Positions 36,513 to 44,476 of a DNA stretch of 62,670 bases are shown one piece after another. A model generated the notes under the pieces. The model saw only the letters and a list, made by a program, of their open reading frames with translations, had not been told where the DNA came from and made no database searches. The position numbers and the translations under genes are program-made. The DNA comes from Photobacterium pectinilyticum (GTDB lineage: Bacteria; Pseudomonadota; Gammaproteobacteria; Enterobacterales; Vibrionaceae), in NCBI RefSeq assembly GCF_024357955.1, contig NZ_JANEYT010000030.1:1-62670 (forward strand), given 5' to 3'. Every line of letters begins with the position of its first letter. The stretch's first letter is position 1.

Positions 36513-37364
36513 TTAGTCTACAGCTGTTTCTACCGTGACCTCATAACTGGTGAACTTTCGAATGTTGATCACACCGGTATCGAAAATCAGATACTGGCCT
36601 TTAATCCCCATTAGCGTACCTTCCACAACAGGTTCTTTATCAAAGTTGTGCGACGTGATTTTTTTCGGGTGTACATTAACTGGATAGTGGATAGTAACGA
36701 TATCCTCTTCGAGTTTCTCGACAGCGCCTTCCCCGTATAACTCAAGCAACTCGTTAATACGTTGTTCTATCTCAGGCAGCAGGCGCTGTGCTTCGTCTTG
36801 AAGAGGCATATCAACATTATCGCCTTTTAACATGGCACGCCAATTCGTTTTATCAGCCACTAATTCAGCTAGTGCGATTTCTGCCAATCCGGAAATTTGG
36901 CGTGTTTTTACTTTCAGAATTGACAATGCCTGGGTAGCACCTTGGTCAATCCAGCGGGTTGGTAATTGGGTATGGCGGGTAATACCCACCTTTAGTCCTG
37001 ATGTATTAGAAAGGTATACATAATGAGGAACCATGCAGTTGGCCTCACCCCATTCTGGTTCACGGCAGGTACCTTTTGCATAGTGGCAGTTTTCCGGTTT
37101 CATGATGCACATGTCACAGCGGGCTAGCTTTTTCATACATGGAAAGCAGTGGCCTTGCGAATAGCTTTTTTTGGTTTTTTTACCACAGGCATCACAATAA
37201 ATATTACCCGTGTGAGTCAGCTTAAGATGTTTCCCAATTAGTGGGTTTAGAGGTAGTAACTCATCGCCAACGGGAAGTTGATATTCAACGACGTCACCGA
37301 GTTGAGATTTCATTTTACTGAGTGTTCCTAGCATGACTTTGCTCTTTGTTATGTTTTCGGCCAT
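36513..37364 (-). CDS. DUF2797 protein with zinc-ribbon and GIY-YIG-like core
   Basis: A 283-residue DUF2797 protein. The N-terminal half has a cysteine-rich cluster (IYCDACGKKTKK, HCFPCMKKLARCDMCIM, then ENCHYAKGTC), likely binding zinc. The middle VPHYVYLSNTSGLKVGITRH, followed by QLPTRWIDQGA, strongly recalls the core of GIY-YIG nucleases (V-Y-x-L...K-x-G-I-T-R). A helical segment and a C-terminal beta domain follow. The function is unknown; a nucleic-acid role is plausible (inference). It is divergent from a GNAT gene with only 51 bases between. Confidence 0.78.
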   Translation of the reverse strand: MAENITKSKVMLGTLSKMKSQLGDVVEYQLPVGDELLPLNPLIGKHLKLTHTGNIYCDACGKKTKKSYSQGHCFPCMKKLARCDMCIMKPENCHYAKGTCREPEWGEANCMVPHYVYLSNTSGLKVGITRHTQLPTRWIDQGATQALSILKVKTRQISGLAEIALAELVADKTNWRAMLKGDNVDMPLQDEAQRLLPEIEQRINELLELYGEGAVEKLEEDIVTIHYPVNVHPKKITSHNFDKEPVVEGTLMGIKGQYLIFDTGVINIRKFTSYEVTVETAVD

Positions 37365-37415
37365 GATAACATTTGTTAGTTACAAGTGCTTGTTTGAGTA
37401 TTGCTAGGTGAAGCT

Positions 37416-37919
37416 ATGGCTAATGTACAAAGAATGTCGCCAGGGGTAATCCAGCCAGATGTTGTTTCGTTATCTGATTGTGAGCGTAAACAAATATGGG
37501 AAACAATAAATGATGCTTTCGCTGAATATGAAGCGTTTGTTGGCAAACCCTATGTTAGATTTGACTCATATGAGCAATTTATTCAGAGCCTGACAGATCT
37601 GGGTAACCATTATCTTTTTATTAAAAATGAAGATGAATACCTTGCAGGCGCTTGTTACCGGGAACCGACAGAGCAGTCTGAAACGCTGTATTTTGGAACG
37701 CTTTGGGTCTCAATTAAATACCGTAATATGGGGCTAGCTTCACAATTGATCCATATCTTGGAACAAGAGGCAAAACGCCGAAAATTGAGAGGGCTCAGTA
37801 TCCAATTGTATAGAATGCCACAGCTAATTGAGTTTTATCAAAAACACCATGATTTTGTATTTGCAATAGATGAGACCAGAGGAGAAATGGTCAAATACTT
37901 TGATTGTAAATCTTTGTAA
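37416..37919 (+). CDS. GNAT-family N-acetyltransferase
   Basis: A 167-residue GNAT acetyltransferase. The acetyl-CoA-binding region is FGTLWVSIKYRNMGLASQLI, where the R-N-x-G-L-A-S motif stands for the usual Q/R-x-x-G-x-G/A, and the C-terminal RMPQLIEFYQKHHDFVFAID gives the last strands. The substrate is unknown. The start is ATG 37416, with AGGTGAAG close upstream; TTG 37401 is an alternative. A perfect 19-base inverted repeat overlaps its last codons and stop. Confidence 0.8.
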   Translation: MANVQRMSPGVIQPDVVSLSDCERKQIWETINDAFAEYEAFVGKPYVRFDSYEQFIQSLTDLGNHYLFIKNEDEYLAGACYREPTEQSETLYFGTLWVSIKYRNMGLASQLIHILEQEAKRRKLRGLSIQLYRMPQLIEFYQKHHDFVFAIDETRGEMVKYFDCKSL

Positions 37920-37939
37920 TATTTACAATCAAAGTATTT
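37893..37939. repeat. Perfect 19-bp inverted repeat over a stop codon
   Basis: AAATACTTTGATTGTAAAT at 37893-37911 is exactly complementary to ATTTACAATCAAAGTATTT at 37921-37939, with a 9-base loop that includes the TAA stop of the GNAT gene. The stem is AT-rich and only loosely followed by T residues. It may be a terminator, an mRNA stabiliser or a protein-binding site. Confidence 0.8.
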
Positions 37940-38052
37940 ACATGTTTTTATCCCTCTGTATCATTTCCATATGACACTAAGCACATTACCTTACGGTGGG
38001 GTTAATGACCAGTGTTACCAAAAACGGAATAATAACAAAGGGAAAGAAAGTC

Positions 38053-38499
38053 ATGAAAAAAGTAATGATCGCTGGGTGTATAATGTTTGCTGCCGGTGTT
38101 TCAGCGTCGCCGTTTGAGAAGCCTGAAGATGCAATAGAATATCGTCAAGCCGCGTTTACAATGATCGCAACTAATTTTGGTGATTTGGCAGAAATGGTAA
38201 AAGGCCGCAAAGATTGGGATCAGCAAACATTCAGCCAGCGTGCTCAATTTATTTCACAGCTGACTTATATGCCTGAAGAAGCCTTCAAAGTAACCGGTAC
38301 TGATAAAGGCGAGACAAAAGCGAAGCCTGAAATTTGGTCAGACTGGGAAGGTTTCAGTGCTAAGTTAGATAAGTTTCAAGGTGACATGGCTAACTTGGCT
38401 AAAGTATCGCTGGAGGGTGACGAGCGTTCAACCAAACGTGCATTTGGAGAGGCGGCTAAGAACTGTAAGTCTTGCCATAGTGACTATAAATATCGTTAG
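38053..38499 (+). CDS. Cytochrome c' (class II c-type cytochrome)
   Basis: A 148-residue periplasmic protein. The signal peptide (MKKVMIAGCIMFAAGVSASP) is followed by a four-helix bundle and a C-terminal heme site CKSCH (Cys138, Cys141, His142), as in cytochromes c'. Length without the signal, about 128, is standard. Such proteins bind NO and may protect against nitrosative stress. The start is ATG 38053, behind GGGAAAGAAAG. It is convergent with a b-type cytochrome gene across a bidirectional terminator. Confidence 0.92.
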   Translation: MKKVMIAGCIMFAAGVSASPFEKPEDAIEYRQAAFTMIATNFGDLAEMVKGRKDWDQQTFSQRAQFISQLTYMPEEAFKVTGTDKGETKAKPEIWSDWEGFSAKLDKFQGDMANLAKVSLEGDERSTKRAFGEAAKNCKSCHSDYKYR

Positions 38500-38522
38500 C
38501 TTTTAAAGTACTCGAAAAGCTA

Positions 38523-38552
38523 AAAATGCCAGACGTTAGCCTGGCATTTTTG
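38523..38552. terminator. Bidirectional terminator
   Basis: Stem AAAATGCCAG (38523-38532) with CTGGCATTTT (38541-38550), loop ACGTTAGC, and A/T runs on both sides between convergent genes. Confidence 0.9.
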
Positions 38553-38553
38553 A

Positions 38554-39237
38554 TTAAAATAGATATGCTACAACGTCTTGCGCGAGGGTAAAATAGACGA
38601 TAGTGCCAATAATAAGGAATATCACCCAAGCTAAAATACCACTGACCACTTTCGGGAGGGTATCGCCGTCCAGAACTTTCTTTCCGGTCAACATTGGGGT
38701 AATGAGGTTGTCTTTACGCAAAAAGTAGAGAGTGATCGCCGCTAAATGTATACAGATAGCTCCGAGGATCACATTGAAGTTTAGGGCATGAATATCAGTC
38801 AGGAAGCTGCTGGTTTCACCACTGACCAGATGGGCAAAAGGCCCTTCTGAAATAATATCATCGTTGGCAAATAAGCCGGTAGAAAGCTGAGTAACAAGCA
38901 GAAGCATGAAAGCTACAACCATATAAGCACCTGCTGGGTTATGGCCTGGTGATGATGTGCTTTTATCATTGTGGTTGCCACGCACTGTAGCGATTAAATA
39001 TTGAATCGCTATTTTAGGAGAGCGGATGAAGTGGCGGAACTGCGCCGTTTCACTACCAATTACCCCCCAAATCAATCGAGTGGTTAACAGAGTCAGTAAT
39101 AAGTACGCTAGGCTAAAGTGCCAGTCCATTAGGCCTTCTGTGCCGGTGTACCATAAACCGCCAATAGTGAAAGCTTGTAACCAGTGATAACCGCGGATAT
39201 AACTATCCCACACAGCATACTGCTGGGGTTGGGTCAT
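38554..39237 (-). CDS. Cytochrome b/b6-type membrane protein
   Basis: A 227-residue integral membrane protein with four main hydrophobic segments and histidines placed for heme b ligation (GYHWLQAFTIGGLWYTG, DWHFSLAYLLLTLL, LTDIHALNFNVILGAICIHL). It belongs to the Ni/Fe-hydrogenase-type or cytochrome b561-like DUF group that shuttles electrons across the membrane. It has AAGGAG before the ATG. Its neighbour, convergent cytochrome c', is a plausible redox partner, though many such b cytochromes serve other c-type proteins. Confidence 0.85.
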   Translation of the reverse strand: MTQPQQYAVWDSYIRGYHWLQAFTIGGLWYTGTEGLMDWHFSLAYLLLTLLTTRLIWGVIGSETAQFRHFIRSPKIAIQYLIATVRGNHNDKSTSSPGHNPAGAYMVVAFMLLLVTQLSTGLFANDDIISEGPFAHLVSGETSSFLTDIHALNFNVILGAICIHLAAITLYFLRKDNLITPMLTGKKVLDGDTLPKVVSGILAWVIFLIIGTIVYFTLAQDVVAYLF

Positions 39238-39330
39238 GGCAGGCTCCTTCCTTGTCGTGATTTAAATTTACCTATTTTACCCGGTTTATACATACTCGCT
39301 ACATTGTGTGTTGTTTATTTTCATTTATTT

Positions 39331-39378
39331 ATACCAGCCTACATAAATACTTGATCAATTTCTTACCCAGATTGCTAT
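39331..39378. repeat. 48-bp palindromic dispersed repeat
   Basis: ATACCAGCCTACATAAATAC, then TTGATCAA, then a right half ending CAGATTGCTAT. It equals the two ends of the 162-bp element at 8068-8229 fused at TTGATCA. It lies 27 bases past the cti stop in the cti to cytochrome b gap. Confidence 0.75.
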
Positions 39379-39404
39379 AACGCGATTTAAGTATCGATTT
39401 TAGA

Positions 39405-41783
39405 TTACCGGTTCTCTATCCGGTTATAGTCAAGCAGCCCTGCTTCAATCGGAAACATTTGCTGGTTTATCTCATTTAATTTATCACTGAACGACCAAAA
39501 GTCTGGGGCGGTCCGGCGAACGCCATATTTGTCAAGGAAAGCGCGATAGTCTTCTTCTGTTTGAATCGTACTAATTTGATTTGCCGCTGATGCTAAATCC
39601 GCTTCTTTCACATGCCAGAATGCTCGAGGGTAGCTTCCTAGCAGACCTCGAACCAAAGTGACATTATCTTGCGCATGGAGCCGGTTAGATTCCTCATCGA
39701 ACAGGCTGGATATATTTTTATGGGCGCTATTACGGATCAGGGTAAATAACTCTGTTTGTTGCTCCGGTTGAGTGGGCTCGACCATGATAAAAGTAATTTC
39801 TGGTAGCAAGCTAGCTTGCTTTCCACTAATACGGTTTAATTTATAGAGAGCCAATGAGCCATTTTGGTTTAATTTGGATTGAGTGAAATCGTATCGGTCG
39901 GGCAAAACAACGTTTAGCTTCTTCTGCAGCATACCTAAAAGCTCATTTTTAGGGTGTGATGTGTGGTATTTGATACCTGTCGGCTGATCAAATTCATTGA
40001 TATTCCCTTGAAGGTATTCTGTCAGGTGTTTATTAGCCCCTTGATACCAATAAGCGAGTTGCTGGTGACGTACATCTGTTGGCAGTAAAGAGAGGAAATT
40101 CGATTCGCCTTCCATACGTAAAAAGTCCATGTACATACGTGTGACAAGTTGGTGGCCAAAATTACCATAAACATCAAAGCCAGCGACTAACAGGTAGTGG
40201 ATACGTTCCAAGAGTGAATAATCAATAACCCAAACCGTTTTCGGTTGACTGCCAACCAGGCCTTTAGTGACCGTCGCACTGTCAAAGTGGCGAAAGACTG
40301 TGAGACTGGCATTATCGTTGTAGTTGTCACCATCCCAAATTAATTCAGTGGTTAGGTGCTCGCCATTTTTAAAAGCAGTATTAAGAAACGCATTCTTTGC
40401 TTTAAGGAAGCGCCCTTGTTGTTTGGAATAAGAAATCCAATTGGCCACCGGTAGGGTGTTACTTTCATTTTCCGCTGGTAACCTTAGATTCCCTGCCTGT
40501 GATTCATAAAACTCATCGACAGAAGGTGTATTGGCCATGGCAGGGTCGACAAAGAATACCCAAAAGTGATCGTTGATGACATTAAGTGCAAGTTGCCCGC
40601 GGCAAACCGGCCCCTTAATGAAGCCCATTATGGTGTTTTGGGCATTGTCGATCATAAAGCGGTAGCGGCTATCAACCGGTATCTGTTTAAATGAGATCAG
40701 AGGGTTGGCTGCGACATCCGGATGATAGCTTGGTAGTGATGCTACCTCATACTTCGGCTGGATAAACAATGTATTGAAGCGAGCCAATTTGGCGCTGCTA
40801 AGCGCGTAAGGCATATGGGTTTTATCGACAATAGTTTCCCTAACGGGTTGGAAGCGATAGTAGACACGATCAACGCCGGGGTCATCATAAGGACGTCGAG
40901 TAGCAATAAGGTCAATTGGTTTCCCTGGTGCAGTTCGAGAGCGGACTAGATTGAAAAAAATTGGTTGCGAATCATCAGAAAAATAGAGATGAGAAACAAA
41001 CAGGTGCTCATAGATATAGCGACTGGTTAGTTGCTGTTTCAGGCTGCTTCCATTTAGAAAAGCTTCCCAGTCAGCGACCTTTTTCAAGGTCTTCGCGTTT
41101 GGCGGCGGTGCGGTTGCCATAAAGGCACCATTGGCGAGCCAGTTCATCAGTACCTGATTTTCTTTGTCGCTTATTTGCGGTAGACCATAGGGCATCCCCC
41201 ACTCAGGGTAGTTTTGCTCATAGCTGGTCATTTCTTCGATGGTAGGGCACTGCTGATCGCGGTCCAGTGAAAAGTCCCATTCATCTGGATTAAGCACTTC
41301 TTGCCCCGGAAGAGGATGTGACTGTTTAAGCTTAAGCATGCGCGCCATGACACCGGCCTGGGTATTGGCTTCTTCAGTCTGGACTCGCTCGTTCAATACG
41401 GGGGCGAAGCCTTTGTCACGCCATTCTCTGGTTGACTGGGCATCAATAAACATACGCGTGGTATTGGCCGCGAGCAGGCGAGTACCCTGATAGACTTTCT
41501 CCTTGCTGGCACCACGATCGATGCCTTCGGATGATGACATCTTTAACTGACAAGGCGCATCATAACAAGCATGACAAACAACACATCGGTTTTCGATGAT
41601 TGGTTTGACGGTATCAATATAGTGGTTTGCGATGGGTGACGATGCTGCGGCAATTCTTTCCTGAGGCTGAGGTTTGCCAAACAGTTGATCTAAGTTTAGC
41701 CCTGCATAGACGGCGCAACCGGAGAAGAAAAATAGCAGGAAAAAATAACATGCTCGCTTAAAGTGTTTGTTTTTAAATATCAT
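39405..41783 (-). CDS. cti: Fatty acid cis/trans isomerase
   Basis: A 792-residue Cti protein. It has an N-terminal signal or anchor (CYFFLLFFFSGCAVYAGLNL), a heme c site CVVCH at residues 67-71 followed by CYDAPCQLKM, and long conserved blocks such as YPEWGMPYGLPQISDKE and DNYNDNASLTVFRHFDSATV. Cti works in the periplasm and converts cis to trans unsaturated fatty acids in phospholipids without lipid turnover, a response to solvent, heat or salt. Length fits Pseudomonas and Vibrio Cti (about 770-790). No strong ribosome binding site is seen. The ToxR-like regulator lies upstream in the same direction. Confidence 0.93.
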   Translation of the reverse strand: MIFKNKHFKRACYFFLLFFFSGCAVYAGLNLDQLFGKPQPQERIAAASSPIANHYIDTVKPIIENRCVVCHACYDAPCQLKMSSSEGIDRGASKEKVYQGTRLLAANTTRMFIDAQSTREWRDKGFAPVLNERVQTEEANTQAGVMARMLKLKQSHPLPGQEVLNPDEWDFSLDRDQQCPTIEEMTSYEQNYPEWGMPYGLPQISDKENQVLMNWLANGAFMATAPPPNAKTLKKVADWEAFLNGSSLKQQLTSRYIYEHLFVSHLYFSDDSQPIFFNLVRSRTAPGKPIDLIATRRPYDDPGVDRVYYRFQPVRETIVDKTHMPYALSSAKLARFNTLFIQPKYEVASLPSYHPDVAANPLISFKQIPVDSRYRFMIDNAQNTIMGFIKGPVCRGQLALNVINDHFWVFFVDPAMANTPSVDEFYESQAGNLRLPAENESNTLPVANWISYSKQQGRFLKAKNAFLNTAFKNGEHLTTELIWDGDNYNDNASLTVFRHFDSATVTKGLVGSQPKTVWVIDYSLLERIHYLLVAGFDVYGNFGHQLVTRMYMDFLRMEGESNFLSLLPTDVRHQQLAYWYQGANKHLTEYLQGNINEFDQPTGIKYHTSHPKNELLGMLQKKLNVVLPDRYDFTQSKLNQNGSLALYKLNRISGKQASLLPEITFIMVEPTQPEQQTELFTLIRNSAHKNISSLFDEESNRLHAQDNVTLVRGLLGSYPRAFWHVKEADLASAANQISTIQTEEDYRAFLDKYGVRRTAPDFWSFSDKLNEINQQMFPIEAGLLDYNRIENR

Positions 41784-42160
41784 ATTATTCTATCTTATTA
41801 TTTACGCAGGCAATTTGCAGTGCGCTTATCGCTAATGTTTAAGTTAAGTCTATCAAAATACTGGCAGAACGTGGAAAAGCTATACTGGCATCTTACCACT
41901 CACCGTTAATTAGGCTAACTAAAGTGCTAGGTAGCGAGATTCGTTTCATTTATTTCGTTATTGGCGTGCTCTGTTTCAGTTATAGTTGTACCTTAATACC
42001 TATCCCTACGTTGGAATGATACTGCGCTCAAACAGGGTGCCTTATCTTATGTCGAAAATATCACAAATAAAGAAAATGAACATTGGTTTTTTAAGTTAGC
42101 TTGTATACCCAAGTTACTTGAGTATACAAGCTTCTGTATGTCGATTTTTGAGCGGCGAAC
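41784..42160. other. Intergenic region between cti and the ToxR-like gene
   Basis: About 375 bases, mostly AT-rich, presumably containing the cti promoter. It ends with the inverted repeat described at 42098. I see no other gene; a GTG frame near 41923 lacks a ribosome binding site. Confidence 0.4.
42098..42132. repeat. Inverted repeat related to a second dispersed motif
   Basis: AGCTTGTATAC (42098-42108) and GTATACAAGCT (42122-42132) are perfect 11-base arms around a 13-base loop containing CCAAGTTACTTGA. The loop motif ATACC(C/T)AAG(C/T)TACTTG recurs at 44210. It sits just after the stop of the ToxR-like gene and may terminate or insulate it, though no T-run follows. Confidence 0.6.
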
Positions 42161-43438
42161 TCATTGTCTCGCCGCTTGTCGTTTGTAGTTAAAGGTTTTG
42201 GCATCTTTTTCACTATTATGGACCCAAAAAATACCCACCTGATCATTTAAAATCAAATCAAGATGAGCCTGATGATAAATTAGATAGTTATAGCTAACTT
42301 TTTTACGGAGAAAGTGCTCTTTGAGTTTATGCTCAGATGCGAGTGCCGTCGACAAGCGTTCAGTGAGGGATTCACTTGCTTGGTATGCCCAATGATACAT
42401 CATCGGCTTGAGCTCTATGGTAGAAATAAACGGTGACTCATTCTCTATCACGGTTAATGTCGCTGAGCTGATAGACAACGCGTGGTGATAGCCGGTTTTT
42501 TCTTCAGAAATAAAGTTTAGGTAGGAAAAATTAAATGTGTTTACTTCATCTCTGGTGATGTAGTGATATATCACTTTTGAGTCGATACCTGAACTGTCAA
42601 TATAGTTCATGTAGACTTGCGATGTCGGTTTACGGGCAAGATCTGTTTGAATTACTGGGTAAGGCCGGGAAAGAGGTAATTCCTTAAACATTTCACGGGA
42701 GAATATTTTCCAATCATCTTTGCTGATCTGATATGAAAAATCAGTTTGGGGCAAACAGAGTTTGTTTTCGTCAATGCGACACCATGCAAGGGAATAGGAG
42801 TCAGGGCCTTTATAGGCGTAAAACTTTATGTTGTTCAAGTCCGGAGCGTTCTCTAGTTGGAGATAATCTTGATGCATTTCATTAAGTTTCGTTTGCAGCT
42901 CAACAACACCTTCTTCACTGGTTGATACCAATGTTACAGTGCCATTTTGCAACATGGTAGTACGGATGATGTACTGGGTTTTATCCGGGTATTTGTATCC
43001 TGTTTGCCATAGGTAACCCCCAACCATCAATAAAATAGCGCAAAGTAAACCGATTGAGAGGTAGGGGAGAAAAGGGGCTGTCTTCTTTATGACCGTTGAA
43101 GTCGATAAGTCCGAATACTTTTCGGTGCTGACTTGGGTAATTTGATAACCAACACGGGGCAGGGTTTCGATGATCTCGCCTTTAGTCTTTTCCTGGAGTT
43201 TTACGCGCAGGCTACGGATAGCTTGAAATAGCGATGCTTCAGATACAACACGATCAGGCCAGCCAGCCTTGAGCAAATCGTCTTTCGTCACCGGATGGGT
43301 CGCATGCTCAATAAGATAGAGCAAGATGTGTTGTTCAGAGAGGTTGAGTTTTTGACTGGTACTATTAGATTTTATTACTCCTAACGCAGGAATGAAATTA
43401 AGCCCATTGGTAAATTTGAACTGCTTTTGACCAGGCAT
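42161..43438 (-). CDS. ToxR/CadC-like membrane-bound transcriptional regulator
   Basis: A 425-residue protein. The N-terminal winged helix (about residues 10-105: LNLSEQHILLYLIEHATHPV, then SEASLFQAIRSLRVKLQEKT and IETLPRVGYQI) is OmpR-type as in ToxR and CadC. One membrane segment (LPYLSIGLLCAILLMVGGYL) is followed by a periplasmic domain of about 270 residues with a probable disulfide pair (AWCRIDENKLCLPQ). It should sense a periplasmic cue and act on promoters while membrane-bound. The start is ATG 43438, five bases after TGAGG; ATG 43456 is an alternative. Its position ahead of cti suggests control of cti (inference). Confidence 0.85.
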   Translation of the reverse strand: MPGQKQFKFTNGLNFIPALGVIKSNSTSQKLNLSEQHILLYLIEHATHPVTKDDLLKAGWPDRVVSEASLFQAIRSLRVKLQEKTKGEIIETLPRVGYQITQVSTEKYSDLSTSTVIKKTAPFLPYLSIGLLCAILLMVGGYLWQTGYKYPDKTQYIIRTTMLQNGTVTLVSTSEEGVVELQTKLNEMHQDYLQLENAPDLNNIKFYAYKGPDSYSLAWCRIDENKLCLPQTDFSYQISKDDWKIFSREMFKELPLSRPYPVIQTDLARKPTSQVYMNYIDSSGIDSKVIYHYITRDEVNTFNFSYLNFISEEKTGYHHALSISSATLTVIENESPFISTIELKPMMYHWAYQASESLTERLSTALASEHKLKEHFLRKKVSYNYLIYHQAHLDLILNDQVGIFWVHNSEKDAKTFNYKRQAARQ

Positions 43439-43566
43439 TCGTACCTCAGAAACCATCTCTTATAGGGTATTGTAGTGGTTGATTGGCGTTTAAGGTTACT
43501 CGGGGGACGCCTGATTAATTCAAGGCATTTATTTTATCATGAAAAAAAACAAATGGTACGGGAATG

Positions 43567-43614
43567 CTACCAATCTGGATAAGTCGTTGATCAAATATTT
43601 ATGTCGGTTGGTAT
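43567..43614. repeat. 48-bp palindromic dispersed repeat
   Basis: TACCAATCTGGATAAGTCG, then TTGATCAA, then ATATTTATGTCGGTTGGTAT. It is the inverse-oriented match to the copies at 39331 and 8068. It lies between the ToxR-like gene start and the DUF3069 terminator. Confidence 0.75.
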
Positions 43615-43634
43615 GATTGCTCCCAATAAAAACA

Positions 43635-43655
43635 GGGAGGGCCTAAGGCCCTCCC
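43635..43655 (-). terminator. Terminator of the DUF3069 gene
   Basis: Stem GGGAGGGCC (43635-43643) with GGCCCTCCC (43647-43655) and loop TAA. On the minus strand it is followed by TGTTTTTATT. It ends the gene at 43687-44139. Confidence 0.88.
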
Positions 43656-43686
43656 GATAATTAAACAATACGTAATTGTATAATAC

Positions 43687-44139
43687 TTATTTCTTGAAAA
43701 TTTCCAGAAACTCACGCTTCATTGGCGGGTTTCGACGGGCTTTTTTCAGTTGCTTACCCATATCTTTCACACAGTTGTGAAGGACTCTATCAAGCGTTAC
43801 AGCTTTATAGTCGGTGTACTCTTCTTCAGTCATATCTGAAGGCTTTTCTGTTTCTTGCATTTCACCAAGGAAGTCTACACCTGAGTAACTTTGGCTAAGA
43901 GCTACCAACGCGTGGAACTGCTCGAAATTATCCAGTACATTTTGTGCACTTGCTGGTAGTTGATCCCAAGCTTCACGTGAACTTGGTTCAGACGCTTTGT
44001 AAACGTTAATTAGCATGTCAAGAAGCTCTTCTGGTACTTCTTCAAACTCAACAACTTGACGTAGTTCTGGAGAGCAATCGTCAAGAGTGAACTTCACTTC
44101 TTCAATGGTTTGATCTTCTTTTTTCTCGATGTCAGACAT
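43687..44139 (-). CDS. DUF3069-like hypothetical protein
   Basis: A 150-residue acidic, helical, cytoplasmic protein (MSDIEKKEDQTIEEVKFTLD onward, with AWDQLPASAQNVLDNFEQFH and DRVLHNCVKDMGKQLKKARR). Its length and pattern fit the DUF3069 family of vibrios and shewanellae as I recall it. The function is unknown. TTAGGA precedes the ATG, and a strong terminator follows, so it is a single gene, probably well expressed. Confidence 0.65.
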   Translation of the reverse strand: MSDIEKKEDQTIEEVKFTLDDCSPELRQVVEFEEVPEELLDMLINVYKASEPSSREAWDQLPASAQNVLDNFEQFHALVALSQSYSGVDFLGEMQETEKPSDMTEEEYTDYKAVTLDRVLHNCVKDMGKQLKKARRNPPMKREFLEIFKK

Positions 44140-44476
44140 AGCTAATTCCTAAAGCATGAATTGTTTAAGGGAGGGAATCCTAAAGCCCTCTATCTAAAAG
44201 TCAACATATATACCTAAGCTACTTGCAGTAACATGGGTATAAGATAGCGCAATAACCGCGGTAGTCACGTTAGATTGCTCACGTTTAAACCTTTTTGGGC
44301 TGTTTATTGCTAACAGCCTTATAGAGGGATAAAAGGATATATGCGCTTGTTTGAACTTGTAGGGCGCTGATGATTGTCTAACATGTTGTACAAAGTTATC
44401 GAAGATAGGGAAAAGGCGAGTTAATCTGTGCTATAAATAGTTTAAGGAATAGTCAAAATATCAATAGGATGCTTAA
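44140..44476. other. Intergenic region with a dispersed ATACC motif
   Basis: About 337 bases between divergent genes. ATACCTAAGCTACTTGCAG at 44210-44228, with a closing GGGTAT at 44235-44240, is a relative of the repeat at 42106. A 7-base hairpin (GGCTGTT/AACAGCC) lies near 44308-44328. Promoters of DUF3069 and the GGDEF gene must lie here. No gene is seen. Confidence 0.45.

Noticed and set aside
41923..42018. Short GTG-start frame between cti and the ToxR-like gene
   Set aside because: No ribosome binding site and an implausible composition.
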